From: CAIXDN01 sp964482085
GTDB lineage: Bacteria; Patescibacteriota; Patescibacteriia; 2-12-FULL-60-25
Direction: 5' to 3'
NCBI GenBank assembly: GCA_964482085.1
Contig: CAYZVS010000012.1
Span: 1-24,658 of the forward strand
Length of the DNA stretch: 24,658 nt
In this document: positions 8,625 through 15,328 of the stretch, in pieces
Layout of the letters: each line of letters begins with the position of its first letter
Position numbering within the stretch: the first letter of the stretch is position 1
Translations under genes and position numbers: made by a program
Notes under the pieces: model-generated
Databases searched by the model: none
What the model saw: the letters and a program-made list of their open reading frames with translations, nothing else
Told to the model about the DNA's origin: nothing

Positions 8625-8649
8625 CCCAATTTTTTGGCTTTGTTATGAT
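8621..8649 (+). promoter_or_regulatory. consensus sigma70 promoter of the infA-rpsI operon
   Basis: TTGACC (8621-8626), a 17-bp spacer, then TATGAT (8644-8649) with an upstream TG extension at 8641-8642. This is the best forward-strand promoter in the window. The -35 overlaps the alaS TGA (8622-8624). The transcription start should be near 8656, giving a 19-base leader before infA. Confidence 0.8.
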
Positions 8650-8674
8650 GCGGTCATCATGACAACAACAAACT

Positions 8675-8908
8675 ATGGCAGCGAGTAACTCATCTCCCAG
8701 CAAGGATTTCCTCGTGATGAAGGGGACGATCGAGGAAAACCTGCCGTCCGCTACCTTTAAGGTAAAGTTGGAGAATGGACAGATAATTTTGTGCTATATT
8801 GGGGGAAAAATGCGTATGAACCGCATCCGCTTGACCCCAGGTGATGACGTCCAGGTCGAGGTGAGTCCTTACGATTTGACAAAGGGTCGAATAACTTATA
8901 GGTTGTAG
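8675..8908 (+). CDS. infA: translation initiation factor IF-1
   Basis: A 77-residue S1-like OB-fold protein that binds the A site of the 30S subunit during initiation. Family stretches are clear: GTIEENLPSATFKVKLENG, IGGKMRMNRIRLTPGD and SPYDLTKGRITYRL. The length is slightly over the usual 72 because of a short N-terminal extension (MAASNSSPSKD). It is the first gene of the ribosomal operon and precedes rpmJ by 36 bases, a standard arrangement. The ATG is preceded by ACT and there is no SD. Confidence 0.97.
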   Translation: MAASNSSPSKDFLVMKGTIEENLPSATFKVKLENGQIILCYIGGKMRMNRIRLTPGDDVQVEVSPYDLTKGRITYRL

Positions 8909-8944
8909 CCCACTAAACGTATTGGTTTTTTGCGAACACTTGCT

Positions 8945-9061
8945 ATGAAAGTACGATCCTCTGTAAAGGCCATGTGCCGAAATTGCCAAGTCCTTCGTCG
9001 AAAGGGCCACGTTGTGGTTATCTGCAAGACCACACCAAAGCATAAACAGCGCCAAGGTTAA
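8945..9061 (+). CDS. rpmJ: large ribosomal subunit protein bL36
   Basis: A 38-residue zinc-ribbon ribosomal protein beginning MKVRSSVKAMCRNC and ending PKHKQRQG. The zinc ligands C11, C14, C27 and H33 are all present, so this is the zinc-binding (C+) form. It lies between infA and rpsM as in most bacteria and stops 15 bases before rpsM. The ATG follows GCT, without an SD sequence. Confidence 0.97.
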   Translation: MKVRSSVKAMCRNCQVLRRKGHVVVICKTTPKHKQRQG

Positions 9062-9076
9062 TTTTCTATCATCTCT

Positions 9077-9463
9077 ATGGCACGCATCGCCGGTGTAACC
9101 CTCCCAGCAAACAAGCGCGTTGATATCGCGCTTACCTACATTTTTGGCATCGGTCGCTCGACCGCTCTTGCGATCATCGCCAAGACTGGCGTTGCTCCGG
9201 AAACGCGCGTAAAAGATCTCGCAGAAGCTGATACCAACAAGCTTCGTGACGCGGTTGAAAAAGAATACAAGGTTGAAGGTGACCTTCGTCGTGAAGTCCT
9301 GACCAACATTAAGCGCTTGAAGGAAATTGGTTGCTATCGTGGTTTGCGCCACATCAAGTCGTTGCCGGTTCGTGGTCAGCGCACCAAGACAAACTCCCGC
9401 ACGATCCGTGGAAACGTCCGTAAGACGATGGGCTCGGGTAAGCGTAAACTTGAAAAGACATAA
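9077..9463 (+). CDS. rpsM: small ribosomal subunit protein uS13
   Basis: Head protein of the 30S subunit that contacts the P-site tRNA and the inter-subunit bridge. It has the typical start MARIAGVTLPANKRVDIALTY, the helix-hairpin-helix-like IFGIGRSTA, and the C-terminal signature RGLRHIKSLPVRGQRTKTNS with a basic tail. The 128-residue length is slightly above the usual 115-125. It lies 15 bases after rpmJ and 9 before rpsK. The upstream bases (TTCTATCATCTCT) contain no SD. Confidence 0.98.
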   Translation: MARIAGVTLPANKRVDIALTYIFGIGRSTALAIIAKTGVAPETRVKDLAEADTNKLRDAVEKEYKVEGDLRREVLTNIKRLKEIGCYRGLRHIKSLPVRGQRTKTNSRTIRGNVRKTMGSGKRKLEKT

Positions 9464-9472
9464 TCCAAGACT

Positions 9473-9913
9473 ATGGCTGAAGAAAAAAAACAACAGGCAG
9501 GAGCAGAGGCAGCCGCCAAACCGGCAGTCAAAGCTAAGCCTAAGAAAAACAAGAAGGCCCGCACACAAGTGCCGGTTGGTAATGCGCATATTCAAGCGAC
9601 GTACAACAACACTATTGTGTCGTTGACCGATCTGAATGGAAACGTTCTCTCTTGGTCCAGCGCCGGAGTAAATGGTTTCAAGGGCCCTAAAAAAGCCACC
9701 CCTTACGCCGCCTCGCTCATCGTAAAAGACGCTGTCGAGAAAGCAGCGGACACAGGTTTGAAAGAAGTGAACGTGTTCATTTCCGGTGTCGGTCAGGGTC
9801 GCGAAGGTGCTCTCCGCGCTTTCAACGCCAACGGTCTCAACATTCTGACGATTAAAGACGTAACGCCGATCCCGCATAACGGCTGCCGTCCGCCTCGTCC
9901 GCGCCGCGTCTAA
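9473..9913 (+). CDS. rpsK: small ribosomal subunit protein uS11 with Ala/Lys-rich N-terminal extension
   Basis: Platform protein of the 30S subunit. The core starts at about residue 34 (VGNAHIQATYNNTIVSLTD) and includes GFKGPKKATPYAA and the C-terminal PIPHNGCRPPRPRRV. The first 33 residues are an Ala, Lys and Gln-rich extension, likely disordered and RNA-binding, that makes the protein 146 rather than about 130 residues. rpsI carries a similar extension. It lies 9 bases after rpsM. Confidence 0.97.
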   Translation: MAEEKKQQAGAEAAAKPAVKAKPKKNKKARTQVPVGNAHIQATYNNTIVSLTDLNGNVLSWSSAGVNGFKGPKKATPYAASLIVKDAVEKAADTGLKEVNVFISGVGQGREGALRAFNANGLNILTIKDVTPIPHNGCRPPRPRRV

Positions 9914-9949
9914 CATCGCCATTCTACACAGGCTGAATTGTCCCATCGT

Positions 9950-10564
9950 ATGAAGAAACTCCAAGTAACCGCTAAACAGTCCCGCCGCGAGGGTATCCCC
10001 CTTACGGATGCCGCGAAGCACGCCCGTGCGCTCGCGCGTCGTCCATTTCCACCGGGTGCACACGGCCCGGAATCCCGTACTCGCTTAACCGACTATGGTA
10101 AGCAGTTGCGTGAAAAGCAAAAGGCTAAGCGCCTGTACGGTTTGAATGAACGCCAGTTTGAAAATCTCTTCGTTGAGGTTTCCAAGCGTAAAGGCAACAC
10201 AGGAGAAATGCTTGTGCAAGAACTAGAAGCGCGTCTCGACAACGTCGTGTACCGCGCCGGTTTTGCCAAGACTCGCCCGGCGGCACGCCAGGCTGTTTCT
10301 CATGCTCACTTCATGGTCAACGGCAAAAAGTTGAACATCCCTTCTTACCGCGTTCGCTCCGGCGATGTCGTAACTGTTCGCGAGAACAAAAAGAATAAGG
10401 GCAACCTCAAGGAAGCTGAAGATGTGCTTTCCAAGAAGGAAAATCTTTCCTGGTTGGCTATCGACTCAAAAACGCTCTCCGCCAAGGTGACCGGCAAGCC
10501 GGCCGGTGTTGAGCTCCAGCAGCCTTTCGACGCAAAGATGGTCGTCGAATTCTACTCTCGTTAA
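9950..10564 (+). CDS. rpsD: small ribosomal subunit protein uS4, cysteine-free form
   Basis: Primary 16S rRNA-binding protein of the 30S body. The N-terminal part (SRREGIPLT, then RRPFPPGAHGP) is followed by KRLYGLNERQFENLF and the S4 RNA-binding domain (LEARLDNVVYRAGFAKTR, about residues 90-150), ending VEFYSR. There are no cysteines, so the zinc-binding N-terminus of many S4 proteins is absent. The ATG at 9950 gives 204 residues; a TTG at 9938 would add four residues (MSHR) and is less likely because it lacks both an SD and family support. It follows rpsK in conserved order and precedes rpoA by 30 bases. Confidence 0.95.
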   Translation: MKKLQVTAKQSRREGIPLTDAAKHARALARRPFPPGAHGPESRTRLTDYGKQLREKQKAKRLYGLNERQFENLFVEVSKRKGNTGEMLVQELEARLDNVVYRAGFAKTRPAARQAVSHAHFMVNGKKLNIPSYRVRSGDVVTVRENKKNKGNLKEAEDVLSKKENLSWLAIDSKTLSAKVTGKPAGVELQQPFDAKMVVEFYSR

Positions 10565-10594
10565 TCCGTTCCTTTTTATCCATATCAAATCCGT

Positions 10595-11302
10595 ATGGAA
10601 CCAATACTCCTCCCAAACAAGATTAAATTTACACGCGGCGAACGCCCTAACGAGGGTGTCTTGACCGTGGAACCTTGCGCCCAGGGTTACGGCACGACGC
10701 TTGGCAATGCTATACGCCGCGTCTTGCTCTCCTCGCTTCCGGGCGCTGCCGTTACGGCCGTCCGTATCAAGGGTGCAGAACACGAGTTTTCAACGATGCC
10801 AAACGTAAAGGAGGATGCATTGGAAATCATTCTTGCGCTCAAAGCTTTGCGTGTGAAGCTCTTCTCGGAAGAGCCGGTTAAAATCACGTTAGCTGTCAAA
10901 GGCGAGAAAACTGTGACCGCTAAAGATTTCAATAAAGATGCTCAGGTTGAGATCGTGAACCCGGATTTGCACATCGCTACTCTGACGGATCCGTCCGCCA
11001 GTTTTGAGATGGAAGTCACCGTATCCCCAGGCCGCGGATATCGCTCTACAGAGGAGCGTAACAAGGAAAAGACAGAGCTTGGCACAATCGCTCTTGATGC
11101 GCTTTATAGCCCAGTTTTGAACGTCTCCTACAAGGTAGAAATGACTCGCGTTGGCGAGAAAATCGACTTTGACAAGCTCATCTTGCGCGTTGAAACCGAC
11201 GGTACGCTCGATCCGCTCGAGGCCGTAAACCAGTCTATTACTATCTTGATGGATAACGTCTCGGTCTTGAAGGACTTGACCTATTCAGAAGAAAACGCTT
11301 AA
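10595..11302 (+). CDS. rpoA: RNA polymerase alpha subunit lacking the C-terminal domain
   Basis: The alpha N-terminal domain nucleates RNA polymerase assembly by dimerising and binding beta and beta'. Family motifs are clear: GYGTTLGNAIRRVLLSSLPG (about 31-50), EFSTMPNVKEDALEIILALK and the final EAVNQSITILMDNV. The protein ends at 235 residues, just after the N-terminal domain; bacterial RpoA is usually 310-340 residues, with a linker and an alpha-CTD that binds UP elements and activators. rplQ begins 11 bases after the TAA, so no displaced CTD is encoded here. The sequence is intact to its natural stop, so this looks like domain loss rather than a frameshift. Confidence 0.96.
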   Translation: MEPILLPNKIKFTRGERPNEGVLTVEPCAQGYGTTLGNAIRRVLLSSLPGAAVTAVRIKGAEHEFSTMPNVKEDALEIILALKALRVKLFSEEPVKITLAVKGEKTVTAKDFNKDAQVEIVNPDLHIATLTDPSASFEMEVTVSPGRGYRSTEERNKEKTELGTIALDALYSPVLNVSYKVEMTRVGEKIDFDKLILRVETDGTLDPLEAVNQSITILMDNVSVLKDLTYSEENA

Positions 11303-11313
11303 ATCTCGATCTT

Positions 11314-11667
11314 ATGAAACACCGCCGCGTAGGAAAAACCCTGGATCGCAACGCGAGTGCCCGCAAGGCGCTTCTGCGCGGTTTGGCGACCTCGATAGTG
11401 CTCTACGAGAACGTCAACACAACTTTGGCTAAGGCTAAGGCTGTGCGTCCGTTTGTCGAGCGCTTGATCACCAAGGGCAAGGCCAAAAGCCTTGTCGCCC
11501 GTCGTCAGTTGAACGCCGTTCTCCTTTCCGAGTCGGCTGTGAACAAGGTGCTGGAAGAACTTGGTCCGCGCTACGCCACTCGTCCGGGTGGTTACACGCG
11601 CATCGTGAAGCTTGGTACGCGTAAAGGAGATGGTGCGGAGATCGCCCAGATCCAACTTGTAAAATAA
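11314..11667 (+). CDS. rplQ: large ribosomal subunit protein bL17
   Basis: A 50S protein near the polypeptide exit tunnel. The start MKHRRVGKTLDRNASARKAL and the stretch LATSIVLYENVNTTLAKAKA are diagnostic, and the end (GYTRIVKLGTRKGDGAEIAQIQLV) completes the family. The 117-residue length is normal for the short bacterial form. It is 11 bases after rpoA, the conserved position, and 3 bases before rplM. Confidence 0.98.
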   Translation: MKHRRVGKTLDRNASARKALLRGLATSIVLYENVNTTLAKAKAVRPFVERLITKGKAKSLVARRQLNAVLLSESAVNKVLEELGPRYATRPGGYTRIVKLGTRKGDGAEIAQIQLVK

Positions 11668-11670
11668 TAT

Positions 11671-12051
11671 ATGACCCGGAAAAACAAGCGCGGCATGCCC
11701 GCCATCAAGCGAGAGACAGTCACCATCGACGCATCCGGTAAGGTTGTCGGTCGTTTGGCGACACACATCGCAAAGATCTTGATCGGAAAAGATAAGCCGA
11801 CCTATGTTCCGCATATCGATGCCGGAGCAATCGTCAAAGTTTTGAATGCGGACAAAATCGTCCTCACGGGAAAGAAGATGGAACAAAAAGTTCACTTCCG
11901 TTCCTCGAACCGCCCAAGTGGTGTGAAGTCGACTCCGATGAACCGTCTTATTGTGGACAACCCAGGAGAGATCTTGATCCACGCCGTTAAGTACATGCTT
12001 CCCAAGAACCGCACGCAAAACGAGCGGATGAAGCGCCTCATTATTGCGTAA
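11671..12051 (+). CDS. rplM: large ribosomal subunit protein uL13 (short form)
   Basis: An early-assembly 50S protein. Recognisable stretches are TIDASGKVVGRLATHIAKIL, GKDKPTYVPHIDAGAIVKVLNA, KIVLTGKK and AVKYMLPKNRTQ. At 126 residues it is shorter than the usual 140-150, mainly at the C-terminus (ends KRLIIA). An internal ATG at 11695 would remove eight basic residues; the ATG at 11671 was kept because it lies 3 bases after rplQ and follows a T. It is paired with rpsI, as in nearly all bacteria. Confidence 0.96.
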   Translation: MTRKNKRGMPAIKRETVTIDASGKVVGRLATHIAKILIGKDKPTYVPHIDAGAIVKVLNADKIVLTGKKMEQKVHFRSSNRPSGVKSTPMNRLIVDNPGEILIHAVKYMLPKNRTQNERMKRLIIA

Positions 12052-12057
12052 TATTTT

Positions 12058-12555
12058 ATGGCTACGGAAACCAAGGAAGTAAAGAAGAAGGCGCCTGCCA
12101 AGAAGGCTCCCGCCAAGAAAAAGGAAGTTGCCGCAGAAGTTGCGGAAACTCCGGTTCTTGCTGGCGGTTCCTATATTTACGCGCTCGGTCGTCGCAAGAC
12201 GGCAATTGCCAAGGTGTACCTCATCAAGAACGGCAAGGGAAACATCACCATCAACGGCAAACCGATGGAAGAATATTTCACCACATTTGAATCGCGCGAC
12301 ATGGTAGTCTCGCCAATCAAAACAGCTGGTTTGGAAGGTGCTGTCGACGTAAGCGCTCAAGCTCATGGCGGAGGACTTCTCGGCCAAGCCGACGCCGTCC
12401 GTCTCGGTATCTCGCGCGCACTGTGCGAGCTCAACCCAACCTACCGCAAGACCCTCAAGAAACTTGGTTTCCTCAAGCGCGACCCACGTGCCAAGGAACG
12501 TAAGAAGTTCGGTCTCAAAGGCGCACGTCGTGCACCACAGTGGTCCAAGCGTTAA
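12058..12555 (+). CDS. rpsI: small ribosomal subunit protein uS9 with Lys/Ala-rich N-terminal extension
   Basis: A 30S head protein whose C-terminal tail reaches the P-site tRNA. The core begins at YIYALGRRKTAIAKVYL (about residue 40) and ends with the diagnostic RRAPQWSKR. Conserved AHGGGLLGQADAVRLGISRAL is present. The first 37 residues are an unusual Lys/Ala/Pro/Glu-rich extension with APAKKAPAKKK, resembling histone H1-like tails and giving 165 residues instead of about 130. It is the last gene of the operon; a strong terminator begins 15 bases after the stop. Confidence 0.97.
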   Translation: MATETKEVKKKAPAKKAPAKKKEVAAEVAETPVLAGGSYIYALGRRKTAIAKVYLIKNGKGNITINGKPMEEYFTTFESRDMVVSPIKTAGLEGAVDVSAQAHGGGLLGQADAVRLGISRALCELNPTYRKTLKKLGFLKRDPRAKERKKFGLKGARRAPQWSKR

Positions 12556-12570
12556 TTCGCTCGGCCATCA

Positions 12571-12603
12571 CAAAACCCCTCCGATTGGAGGGGTTTTGTT
12601 TTT
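12571..12603 (+). terminator. intrinsic terminator of the infA-rpsI operon
   Basis: A perfect 12-bp stem (CAAAACCCCTCC at 12571-12582, GGAGGGGTTTTG at 12587-12598) with loop GATT is followed by TTTTT (12599-12603). The AAAA on the 5' arm makes it potentially active in both directions. It cleanly separates rpsI from gpmA. Confidence 0.93.
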
Positions 12604-12613
12604 CCGCTACACT
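12585..12613 (+). promoter_or_regulatory. putative gpmA promoter overlapping the upstream terminator
   Basis: TTGGAG (12585-12590), within the loop and 3' arm of the rpsI terminator, is 17 bp from TACACT (12608-12613). The predicted start is near 12620, about 4 bases before the gpmA ATG. The -35 is weak; TATTGT at 12613-12618 is an alternative -10. Some promoter is needed because the terminator isolates gpmA. Confidence 0.4.
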
Positions 12614-12623
12614 ATTGTCATCT

Positions 12624-13325
12624 ATGGGCCATCTTGTCCTTGTCCGTCACGGTGAATCACGCTGGAACAAATGCAACCGTTTCACCGGTTGGGTTGATGT
12701 TCCGCTCAGTGGAGAAGGGATCAGAGAGGCCGGTCTGTGCGCCAAACACTGCCAGGAGTTCGACTTCTCTGCCGCCTTCACCTCTAAGCTTGAGCGTGCT
12801 CACTCGACCTTAAATATTATTCTCGCTCGTCAAAACCGCACAGGCATTGTTCAACACGAACACGATCAGAAATTCTATAAATGGCAAAAGTATTCCAACG
12901 GATGTGGAACCGATGATATTCCTGTTGTTGAAAGCACAGATTTAAACGAGCGCTATTACGGGAGTCTGCAAGGCATGGAAAAAGGCGAAGCGGAAAAAAA
13001 GTACGGCGTGCAACGCGTTCTGGAATGGCGTCGAGGATATGAAGCTAGGCCTCCGGGAGGAGGAGAGAGCCTAAAAGAAACATTTGCTCGTGTGCACCCG
13101 TTTTTTATAAAAAATATCTTGCCGCGAGTACGTCGTAGCGAGGATGTTTTGGTCGTGGCGCACGGAAACACATTACGAGCTATGATTAAGCATTTGGAAG
13201 GTATTTCAGAAGTCGACATCGCCTTTGTCGACTTACCGAAGGCAAAGCCGATTGTTTACAAATTCCATGCCGGAAAATTTGTTCGTAGAGCCGGAGAATA
13301 TCATTTCAATCGACCATTACGTTAA
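12624..13325 (+). CDS. gpmA: 2,3-bisphosphoglycerate-dependent phosphoglycerate mutase
   Basis: Interconverts 3- and 2-phosphoglycerate in glycolysis through a phosphohistidine. Motifs are LVRHGES (catalytic His9), RFTGWVDVPLS, the acid/base Glu in LNERYYGSLQGM (E109), PPGGGESLK and the second His in VVAHGNTLRAM (H180). The 233-residue length is typical. The start is the ATG after the operon terminator, preceded by TCT, with no SD. Reading upstream in frame reaches an ATG at 12540 inside rpsI, rejected because it precedes the terminator. The gene stands alone and is convergent with the small gene at 13375-13698. Confidence 0.95.
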   Translation: MGHLVLVRHGESRWNKCNRFTGWVDVPLSGEGIREAGLCAKHCQEFDFSAAFTSKLERAHSTLNIILARQNRTGIVQHEHDQKFYKWQKYSNGCGTDDIPVVESTDLNERYYGSLQGMEKGEAEKKYGVQRVLEWRRGYEARPPGGGESLKETFARVHPFFIKNILPRVRRSEDVLVVAHGNTLRAMIKHLEGISEVDIAFVDLPKAKPIVYKFHAGKFVRRAGEYHFNRPLR

Positions 13326-13333
13326 ACGACAAG

Positions 13334-13362
13334 CCCCGCCACTCCAGATTGGAATGACGGGG
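13334..13362 (-). terminator. hairpin between convergent genes, probable terminator
   Basis: Arms 13334-13345 and 13351-13362 with loop AGATT. Read on the minus strand the 12-bp stem is fully paired, using two G-U pairs; on the plus strand those become two A-C mismatches. It therefore fits best as the end of the minus-strand gene that stops at 13375, and may also stop gpmA, whose stop is 8 bases from the hairpin. The U tract is poor on both sides. Confidence 0.55.
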
Positions 13363-13374
13363 GAGTACTATCGA

Positions 13375-13698
13375 TCAGATATCCCAGTACGGCAGATCGA
13401 GCAGATCCGTCTGGCTGTAGCTTTTGGGTCGATGCGCAGAGCGCTTCACGACAACGTCATCGATCGCACGCTTTCCGTTGGTGCAGAGACGTACGTGAAT
13501 CTCGAGTCGGAAACCGGGCCACCCGTACTTGATGCGCTCGAGTGTGTACGGCGCGCCGTCGAGACTTGCAGTCTTGACCGTAGTGGGCGTGATTTCGATA
13601 TCCAGGGGCAAATCTCTTGGCATGTCGAGGATTATCTTACAGAGGATCCGATGGGCTTCACGAACATTCTTGGGAATCCGGAGGCTCAACTTTTGCAT
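13375..13698 (-). CDS. small protein of unknown function (107 aa)
   Basis: I do not recognise this family. The 107-residue product starts MQKLSLRIPKNVREAHRIL, is mixed charged and hydrophobic, and has no signal peptide, membrane segment or cysteine motif; it looks like a small soluble alpha/beta protein. Support is contextual. A near-consensus minus-strand promoter lies about 110 bases upstream, an SD-like GAGGTGG sits 4 bases before the ATG, and a hairpin follows the stop. It is convergent with gpmA and divergent from the flippase. An opposite-strand frame (13225-13785) covers the same DNA but starts inside gpmA without its own signals. Without homology evidence the call remains moderate. 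Confidence 0.6.
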   Translation of the reverse strand: MQKLSLRIPKNVREAHRILCKIILDMPRDLPLDIEITPTTVKTASLDGAPYTLERIKYGWPGFRLEIHVRLCTNGKRAIDDVVVKRSAHRPKSYSQTDLLDLPYWDI

Positions 13699-13713
13699 GG
13701 AACCACCTCTCGT

Positions 13714-13740
13714 GGGGGAAAAGTCCGATATGTATCGGAC
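13714..13740 (-). promoter_or_regulatory. leader hairpin or 18-bp dyad upstream of the 13375-13698 gene
   Basis: A perfect inverted repeat, GTCCGATA (13723-13730) and TATCGGAC (13733-13740) with 2 bases between, lies in the predicted 5' leader of the minus-strand gene. On that strand it is followed by TTTTCCCCC (13722-13714), an attenuator-like arrangement, then CCAC-GAGAG-GTGG, a short hairpin holding the SD-like sequence. It could be an RNA attenuator or a DNA operator for a dimeric regulator. Confidence 0.5.
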
Positions 13741-13806
13741 CGAGCATCACGCCCTCGTTGTTATCGCCTGGGTTTGGAACCTTAATTTAAGAAAAGGACG
13801 ACGCCT

Positions 13807-13835
13807 TTAATACGATTATTTGGCTAAATTGTCAA
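13807..13835 (-). promoter_or_regulatory. sigma70 promoter on the minus strand for the 13375-13698 gene
   Basis: On the minus strand, TTGACA (complement of 13830-13835), exactly 17 bp, then TATTAA (complement of 13807-13812). The -35 is a perfect consensus. The predicted start near 13800 gives a leader of about 100 bases. It interleaves with the divergent flippase promoter. Confidence 0.65.
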
Positions 13836-13849
13836 TAATTGTGTAGGAT
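13820..13849 (+). promoter_or_regulatory. putative flippase promoter
   Basis: TTGGCT (13820-13825), 18 bp, TAGGAT (13844-13849). The predicted start falls on or next to the ATG at 13856, giving a leaderless transcript. Both hexamers match the consensus at only 4 of 6 positions. Confidence 0.4.
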
Positions 13850-13855
13850 ACTGCC

Positions 13856-15325
13856 ATGTCTCATGCCAAAAAAATCGCTGAAAATGCGGCTTGGCTCGTG
13901 ATAGCAAACACGGCTCAAAAGGCCGTTTCTTTTATTGCGTTTACCCTGATCGCCAGAATGGTTGGTGTAGAGATCACCGGCGTCTACTTTTTTGCCGTTT
14001 CTATCACATCAATCTTCGTCGTCTTTGCGGACCTCGGCTTAACCCCCGTCATTATCCGCGAGATGGCAGCCGATGAAGCTCGTGGTCGTGCCGCACTTGG
14101 TCAGGCATTACGTCTCAAGTTTTTATTGATCCCGCTTACCGTCGTCGCAACGCTCGCGTATGCATTTTTCACAGGAATCACAGGAACAACATTTCTCGCT
14201 GTCGCGATGGCCTGTTATGTCATGTCTGCCGACTCGGTACATTTGATTTGGTACGGAGCGCTTCGTGGTAAGCGTGAGTTGCGTTATGAGGCTGCCGGAA
14301 TGTTTGTAGGGCAAGTTTTGACGGCAATTATCGGCATCAGCGCGGCGTATTTTGGTTACGGTGTTCTCGGACTCGTCTTTTCACTCATGATCGGTAGTAC
14401 TTGGCATGTGATTTGGAGCATGTCGCGTGCCTTCAAGCTCGGCCTGTATCCAAAAGAAGGTTCAGCGTCTCTATCGATACTGTTGCGCGCCGCTGTTCCA
14501 TTTGGCCTCGCTGGTATCTTCGTTAAAGTCTACTCGTATGTCGACTCAATCATGCTCCAGCAAATCCACGGCAATGCCGATGTTGGGGAGTATGCCGTTG
14601 CCTACAAGCTAACCTACGCACTCCAGTTTTTACCGCTCGCTTTTGTTGCGGCACTGTATCCAGGCATGAGTAATGCGGCACAAAATGACCGCAAATCTTT
14701 ACCGGGATTGTTGAAGGGTTCACTGCGCTTAATGATGATCGCTTCCGTTCCACTTGCCGCACTTCTTTCATCGCTCGCTTATATTATTATTCCAGTCGTT
14801 TACGGAGCGCCGTTTGCAGGAGCGATCGCTCCTCTGATGGTATTGCCTTGGGTATTGATTCCGATTTTCCTCGATTTCCCAATCGGCTCACTACTCAATG
14901 CAACACATCGCGCAGGACTAAAAACAACAGCCATGGGAATCACGATGGTTGTGAATGTGATTGCTAATATGATGCTCATCCCATCAATGGGTCCGACCGG
15001 TGCAGCTTGGGCTGGTGTGATCAGCTTTGTGGTATTGTTCTTCCTCGGATGGTGGTTTGCACGGAGTGACATCGATTCCAAATGGCTGGCGATGTTGCTT
15101 GCGCGAGGAATATTCGCGGCAGGCATCACTTGGATTTCTGTTTATTTTTTGACGCCAATCATGACACCGATCTTTGCCGTATTATTTGCCGTAGCCGCAG
15201 CCGTTGTTTCTCTGTTCTTATTCCGTTTGCTTTCTGTCTCTGACGTACTGACGGCAATGGGTTGGTTACGTCGACGCGTTTCACCTCCACCACTTGAAGA
15301 CGAGGAATTACATGACAAACCATAG
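13856..15325 (+). CDS. polysaccharide flippase (Wzx-like, MOP superfamily)
   Basis: Predicted multi-pass membrane protein that moves lipid-linked oligosaccharide across the membrane. The 489 residues contain about 12-14 hydrophobic segments. The N-terminal stretch AENAAWLVIANTAQKAVSF, then ARMVGVEITGVYFFAVSI and FADLGLTPVIIREMA, is typical of oligosaccharide flippases; YVDSIMLQQIHGNADVGEYAVAYKL in the middle is the second conserved region. The C-terminus is a charged tail (PPPLEDEELHDKP). It heads a cluster with a GT4 3 bases downstream and a GT2/ligase fusion, so it probably exports the glycan those enzymes build. The start has no SD; it agrees with the conserved N-terminal helix and a promoter immediately upstream. 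Confidence 0.92.
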   Translation: MSHAKKIAENAAWLVIANTAQKAVSFIAFTLIARMVGVEITGVYFFAVSITSIFVVFADLGLTPVIIREMAADEARGRAALGQALRLKFLLIPLTVVATLAYAFFTGITGTTFLAVAMACYVMSADSVHLIWYGALRGKRELRYEAAGMFVGQVLTAIIGISAAYFGYGVLGLVFSLMIGSTWHVIWSMSRAFKLGLYPKEGSASLSILLRAAVPFGLAGIFVKVYSYVDSIMLQQIHGNADVGEYAVAYKLTYALQFLPLAFVAALYPGMSNAAQNDRKSLPGLLKGSLRLMMIASVPLAALLSSLAYIIIPVVYGAPFAGAIAPLMVLPWVLIPIFLDFPIGSLLNATHRAGLKTTAMGITMVVNVIANMMLIPSMGPTGAAWAGVISFVVLFFLGWWFARSDIDSKWLAMLLARGIFAAGITWISVYFLTPIMTPIFAVLFAVAAAVVSLFLFRLLSVSDVLTAMGWLRRRVSPPPLEDEELHDKP

Positions 15326-15328
15326 CGT

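Noticed and set aside
8659..8688. Nine-codon reading frame (MTTTNYGSE) overlapping the infA start, a possible leader peptide
   Set aside because: It starts about 3 bases after the predicted transcription start and has no regulatory codon run or terminator hairpin; chance is sufficient.
8690..10063. Long open frame (457 codons) on the minus strand opposite infA to rpsD
   Set aside because: It lies antisense to four clear ribosomal genes; its composition reflects the codon bias of those genes and no family is recognisable.
10595..11302. Short RpoA explained as a frameshift with the alpha-CTD continuing in another frame
   Set aside because: Only 11 bases separate its stop from rplQ, which is itself complete; there is no room for a CTD.
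11299..12387. Long minus-strand frame (362 codons) opposite rplQ, rplM and rpsI
   Set aside because: Shadow of highly expressed ribosomal genes, with no start signals or recognisable protein motifs.
13225..13785. Plus-strand frame of 186 codons overlapping gpmA and the 13375-13698 gene
   Set aside because: It begins inside gpmA in another frame, has no promoter or start signal of its own, and the opposite-strand gene has a promoter, SD-like site and terminator.
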